Source: Pelobacter sp. UBA6093
GTDB taxonomy: Bacteria; Desulfobacterota; Desulfuromonadia; Desulfuromonadales; Syntrophotaleaceae
NCBI GenBank assembly: GCA_002435955.1
Contig: DIWZ01000040.1
Span: 26,295-62,725 of the forward strand
Length of the DNA: 36,431 nt
Reading direction: 5' to 3'
Under the pieces are notes generated by a model. That model did not search any database, had not been told where the DNA came from, and was given only the letters and a program-made list of their open reading frames with translations. A program made the position numbers and the translations under genes. This document shows, in pieces, positions 33,121 through 36,431 of the stretch (within the stretch, counting starts at the first letter, position 1; the number at the start of each line of letters is the position of its first letter).

Positions 33121-36100
33121 TCAAGGGGGAGACAACGGCAAGCTGAAGGAGGCCCGGGTACCCGCGCCGGGTTCACTTTCGACCTGAACGGCTCCCCCAT
33201 GTGCCTCGACGATGGTTTTAACGATGGTCAACCCCAGCCCCAAGCCTCCAACCGAGGTATTTGAAGCATCGGCCCGATAGAATTTGTCAAAAATGCGGGC
33301 GAGTTGTTCCGGAGTCATGCCGACACCCTGATCTTCGATGCTGACAACGAAACACCCGGCGTCCAACTTGCCGGCAACCTTGATTTCCCCCCCCTGGGGA
33401 GAAAATTTTACGGCATTGCTGATCAGATTATTCATGACCTGCTGAACCTTGCTGCCGTCGAAATATCCTGTCACCTCACAAGGGGGCAGAGCGAGACTGA
33501 ATTCATGCCCCTTGCTGATCTGTCGACAGGCAGCTATGGCCTGGCGAACCATGGCGCAAAGATCCCCTGCCGTACAATCGAGCGCCATCGCCTGCCCGAG
33601 CTGGATACGACTTAGATCAAGAAGATCCTCAATGATTCTTTGTAAAACTACTGATTTTTCGTGGATAATGTGCAAAAATTCCTGCTGGCAATCATGATAA
33701 CCCGTCTCAAATTGATCCTGATTCAAGAGTAATTCGGCAAAACCCATAACCGCCGTTAAAGGCGTGCGCAACTCGTGTGCAGCCATGGCGATAAACTCGT
33801 TTTTAACCTGGTCGATGTGCCGTTCCTGCGACACGTCCCGCAAAATGGTAATAACGTCCCCTTGCCTGCCTTCAGGACCCATCACGGGAGCAGATCGGGC
33901 TTGAAGGATCACGGGGCGCCGGTTATCGGATGGAACTTGCCATTCTACAGCGCCTGAATTCTGATGGCCCGATCGCGTATGATCGATCTGACACGCCAGC
34001 TCACCGTTGCCAGTCAGGGCGGCTACCGGTCGTCCAACGGCGTGCCGGGCTGAAATGCCGATAAGCAATTCAGCCGCCCGGTTCATCAAAACGACTCTCT
34101 GGCCGACGTCCGACACGATCAGGCCATCCGCCACCGATTCGAGAATGGCATCGATGCGTTCGCGCGCCTGCTGTGCCTGCGCAAGCGCTTCTTTAAGAAC
34201 GCCTTCGTCGGCTTTGCGTTCTGAAATATCACGAATCGATTCAATGGCTCCGGCCAACTGACCGTGTTGATCGAACAAGGGGGCCGCAATCCCCCAGATA
34301 TGGCCGCCCCTCCCGTTTTGCACTACGGGAGAGAAACTTTCCCCAATGACACTGCCTTGGCGATATTCGCAGGAACTGTACCAGTCTTCCGCCCTGTACT
34401 CGCTGTTCGATACAAAATCGATCAATATGGGCCGGGGCTCACCAAATATGGCCGCACCGCAAGCACGCGTATCCTGACCGAGCATCATACTCTTCGCAAC
34501 TCCGGTCATCGCCTCCGTCGCGCGATTCCATGCGATGACCCGGCCTTTTTGGTCAACAACAAACGTGGCATCCGGCAAAAACTCTACAATGTCCTGCAGC
34601 CTCTGGTTTGCGGCCTGCAATGCCTCTTCAACTATTTTGCGTTCGGTGATATCCATATGGGTACCGAGCATGCGAGTCGGCTTGCCATGGTCATCAAACT
34701 CAACCACCTCACCGCGCGAATAAATATGGACGGTGCGACCGTCTTTGGCGATCAGTCTGAATTCCAGATCAAGCCTGCCTCCCTGGGCGATCAGCTTTTG
34801 GTAACAATCCAGAGTCCTGTTGCGATCTTGGGGGTGTAAGAGATTGGCCCAGGTTTCGAAACAGCCCGGAACTTCATCGATGTCGTATCCGAGCATCGCC
34901 AGGCACCTGGCGCTGAAATATTCATGCCCGGTGCGCAGATCGAGATCCCACACCCCTTCATTGGATGCGGAAAGCGCAAGATCTAGTCGCTGTTCGCTGC
35001 GTTTCAGTCGCAGGGATGCCTGTTCCCGCTCCATGGCTCCACCCAGAATCTGGCCAACGGTGCCAAGCAGGACGAGATCCTCTTCCTCCCATTTACTTCC
35101 GTTGCCCGGCGCATCGAACCAAAGTCCGCCTACAATCTTGCCACCCGCCTGCATGGGCACCATCAGCAACGCTCGTTCCCCTTGCGCCCGCCAGAAAGCT
35201 TTTTCCGCGGCCGCCTCGGACGGGATATCGGCACTGCCCCTGATGTAGAGAACCCGCCCACGACAAAGGGTGTTGATCATCCAGGGGAAATCGGTAAGGC
35301 TCAGGGTATGAGGCAATTGCCTGGGGGGGAATATATGCGGCGCTGACCATGCATAGGCCGCACTGAGATTCTGACCTTCTTCGTCAAACAGGAGGACACC
35401 TCCCCTGTCCGCGCCGAGAAACCTGCCGAGCAATTCAAGCGTCGTCTTCATCTGTTCGCTTGATTCATCGGATGCGAGTTCGACAAATCCGTTGGAAATT
35501 TTGGCAAGTAAACGTTCAAAACTGCGACGATAATAAAGTTGGCTGGCAGCGTCTTTCCAACCGCTTAAATCCTCAACCTGCAGTAAAATTTCACTGCCGA
35601 TGCCTGCGGCCCCCGGAAAACTGGTCGCTGTCAACCTTCCCCAGACAATGGACCCGTCCTTGCGAAAATAACGTTTCTCGACGGAATCCTTGAGGTTAGG
35701 AGTGTCACACCGTTCCATGTCGCATCTATCGTCCGGATGGGTAATGTCCCTCAGGGTGCGGCATTTCAATTCGCCATACTGGTATCCAAGAAATTTGCAA
35801 AAAGCCAGGTTGACCTCCTGAAATGCCCCCCCCGGTCGGACAATAGCCATGCCAATGGCCGACTGTTCAAAGGCCACCTGGAAACGATTGAGGTTGACCC
35901 GGCTGGTTTCCTCGCCATTGGCCTGGGTGGTAATATCACTGACGATACCGGCAAAGCCAGCCACGTTACCTCGCACGTCGCAACAACATACCGCTTCCAG
36001 ACGCAATACCCGGGTCAACAGGTTCTTTACCGTTACGTGAATTCTGCAAATGGCTTTTGGGCTACCGGTTCCGCGCATGCGTCCCAGGGTCGATTGCAAC

Positions 36101-36288
36101 ATGCGGCGCTCTTCGTCGTGATCGGGTAAAGAAGCCAGATGCAGTCCGATCAAGTCGCCGGAAGCATACCCGCACAACCGATGCAAGGCGCCATTGGCCA
36201 TGTTTATCAGGCCCGCAGCATCGCAAGCAAACACCCCTACCGGCAGATCATCGATCACATCACGATAGTCGAAAGAACTCAGCTCCAT
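33121..36288 (-). CDS. Multi-PAS/GAF hybrid-type sensor histidine kinase without receiver
   Basis: 1055 residues, probably cytoplasmic: I see no membrane helix. Order: PAS (1-125), PAS (130-250), GAF (255-430), PAS (435-555), PAS (560-690), PAS (700-815), then HisKA with the phosphate-accepting H838 (AMAAHELRTPLT), and HATPase with N box NNLISNAVKF, G1 DQGVGMTPEQL, F box FDKFYRAD and G2 GLGLGLTIVK. The domains could sense redox, ligands or light-like cofactors; cysteine-rich VCCCDV lies in the first PAS. No response regulator gene lies nearby, so this is an orphan kinase. GGGGAG four to five bases before ATG 36288. Confidence 0.92.
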   Translation of the reverse strand: MELSSFDYRDVIDDLPVGVFACDAAGLINMANGALHRLCGYASGDLIGLHLASLPDHDEERRMLQSTLGRMRGTGSPKAICRIHVTVKNLLTRVLRLEAVCCCDVRGNVAGFAGIVSDITTQANGEETSRVNLNRFQVAFEQSAIGMAIVRPGGAFQEVNLAFCKFLGYQYGELKCRTLRDITHPDDRCDMERCDTPNLKDSVEKRYFRKDGSIVWGRLTATSFPGAAGIGSEILLQVEDLSGWKDAASQLYYRRSFERLLAKISNGFVELASDESSEQMKTTLELLGRFLGADRGGVLLFDEEGQNLSAAYAWSAPHIFPPRQLPHTLSLTDFPWMINTLCRGRVLYIRGSADIPSEAAAEKAFWRAQGERALLMVPMQAGGKIVGGLWFDAPGNGSKWEEEDLVLLGTVGQILGGAMEREQASLRLKRSEQRLDLALSASNEGVWDLDLRTGHEYFSARCLAMLGYDIDEVPGCFETWANLLHPQDRNRTLDCYQKLIAQGGRLDLEFRLIAKDGRTVHIYSRGEVVEFDDHGKPTRMLGTHMDITERKIVEEALQAANQRLQDIVEFLPDATFVVDQKGRVIAWNRATEAMTGVAKSMMLGQDTRACGAAIFGEPRPILIDFVSNSEYRAEDWYSSCEYRQGSVIGESFSPVVQNGRGGHIWGIAAPLFDQHGQLAGAIESIRDISERKADEGVLKEALAQAQQARERIDAILESVADGLIVSDVGQRVVLMNRAAELLIGISARHAVGRPVAALTGNGELACQIDHTRSGHQNSGAVEWQVPSDNRRPVILQARSAPVMGPEGRQGDVITILRDVSQERHIDQVKNEFIAMAAHELRTPLTAVMGFAELLLNQDQFETGYHDCQQEFLHIIHEKSVVLQRIIEDLLDLSRIQLGQAMALDCTAGDLCAMVRQAIAACRQISKGHEFSLALPPCEVTGYFDGSKVQQVMNNLISNAVKFSPQGGEIKVAGKLDAGCFVVSIEDQGVGMTPEQLARIFDKFYRADASNTSVGGLGLGLTIVKTIVEAHGGAVQVESEPGAGTRASFSLPLSPP

Positions 36289-36392
36289 GCCGCTCCCCGT
36301 GGTATTGTGCTGGACAATACCGTTTACACAAACATGCCAGGAGGTGCCTGGCCACCTGAATGCGAAGGAAAAACAAAGGCTTTTGCTGACTT

Positions 36393-36411
36393 GGAGGCTG
36401 TCGGACTATCC
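36393..36411 (-). repeat. Inverted partner of the element at 4-22
   Basis: Reads GGAGGCTGTCGGACTATCC on the plus strand, matching the reverse complement of 4-22 at 18 of 19 positions. It is intergenic, upstream of the histidine kinase gene. Confidence 0.5.
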
Positions 36412-36431
36412 GGGCCGAAGCGAAAATTTGG

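Noticed and set aside
1..36431. CRISPR arrays, rRNA genes and ordinary tRNA genes
   Set aside because: No regularly spaced repeats, no rRNA-like sequence and no complete cloverleaf apart from the tRNA-like end of tmRNA.

Overview
The window looks like chromosomal DNA of an anaerobic, GC-moderate deltaproteobacterium (Desulfuromonadales), most like Pelobacter/Syntrophotalea. This is inferred from gene content and protein style, not from a database match. The clues are a tmRNA with the tag ADTDVSYALAA, a selenocysteine-containing NAD-linked formate dehydrogenase in a HydABC-like complex, a sensory [FeFe]-hydrogenase with a SpoIIE-type phosphatase, and a very large (180 kDa class) NAD-glutamate dehydrogenase.

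Region 1 (1-6900) is an accessory island just beyond the 3' end of ssrA. It is full of gene wreckage: a Ca2+/cation antiporter fragment with an in-frame TGA, the C-terminal third of a Fic protein, a zeta-toxin kinase lacking its middle, and a shrunken type I restriction operon (HTH protein, hsdM', rhuM', hsdS') whose remnants are still joined by ATGA overlaps. In the middle sit two intact genes: a MazG/dCTPase-like pyrophosphohydrolase and an 801-residue protein joining a PD-(D/E)XK-like nuclease motif, a DUF2075/Schlafen-type helicase and a LexA/S24-type self-cleaving peptidase domain. I consider this pair the best candidate for an undescribed defence system here.

Region 2 (6954-12493, minus) is housekeeping: ssrA and smpB (trans-translation), an RseC-like protein, a DUF502 membrane protein, an amidohydrolase, and panD-panC-panB (pantothenate). 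Upstream, gdhB (12730-17532) ends in its own terminator.

Region 3 (17942-22244) holds a plus-strand operon for a [2Fe-2S] thioredoxin-like ferredoxin, a HydS-like sensory hydrogenase with PAS domain, and a PP2C/SpoIIE phosphatase, followed by a convergent radical SAM protein whose SPASM-like cysteine region precedes the radical SAM core. A small acidic lipoprotein lies beyond.

Region 4 (23384-29964, minus) is formate metabolism: mobA (molybdopterin guanylylation), a ruined MFS antiporter, and a four-gene complex of NuoE-like, [2Fe-2S], NuoF-like and FdhA subunits. FdhA is split by a TGA that encodes selenocysteine and is followed by a SECIS-like hairpin. With the sensory hydrogenase this suggests a lifestyle of H2/formate exchange, as in syntrophic fermenters.

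Region 5 (30667-36288, minus) has purine salvage (ade, hpt) and a large multi-PAS/GAF histidine kinase. The two ends of the window carry a 19-bp element in opposite orientation (18/19 match).
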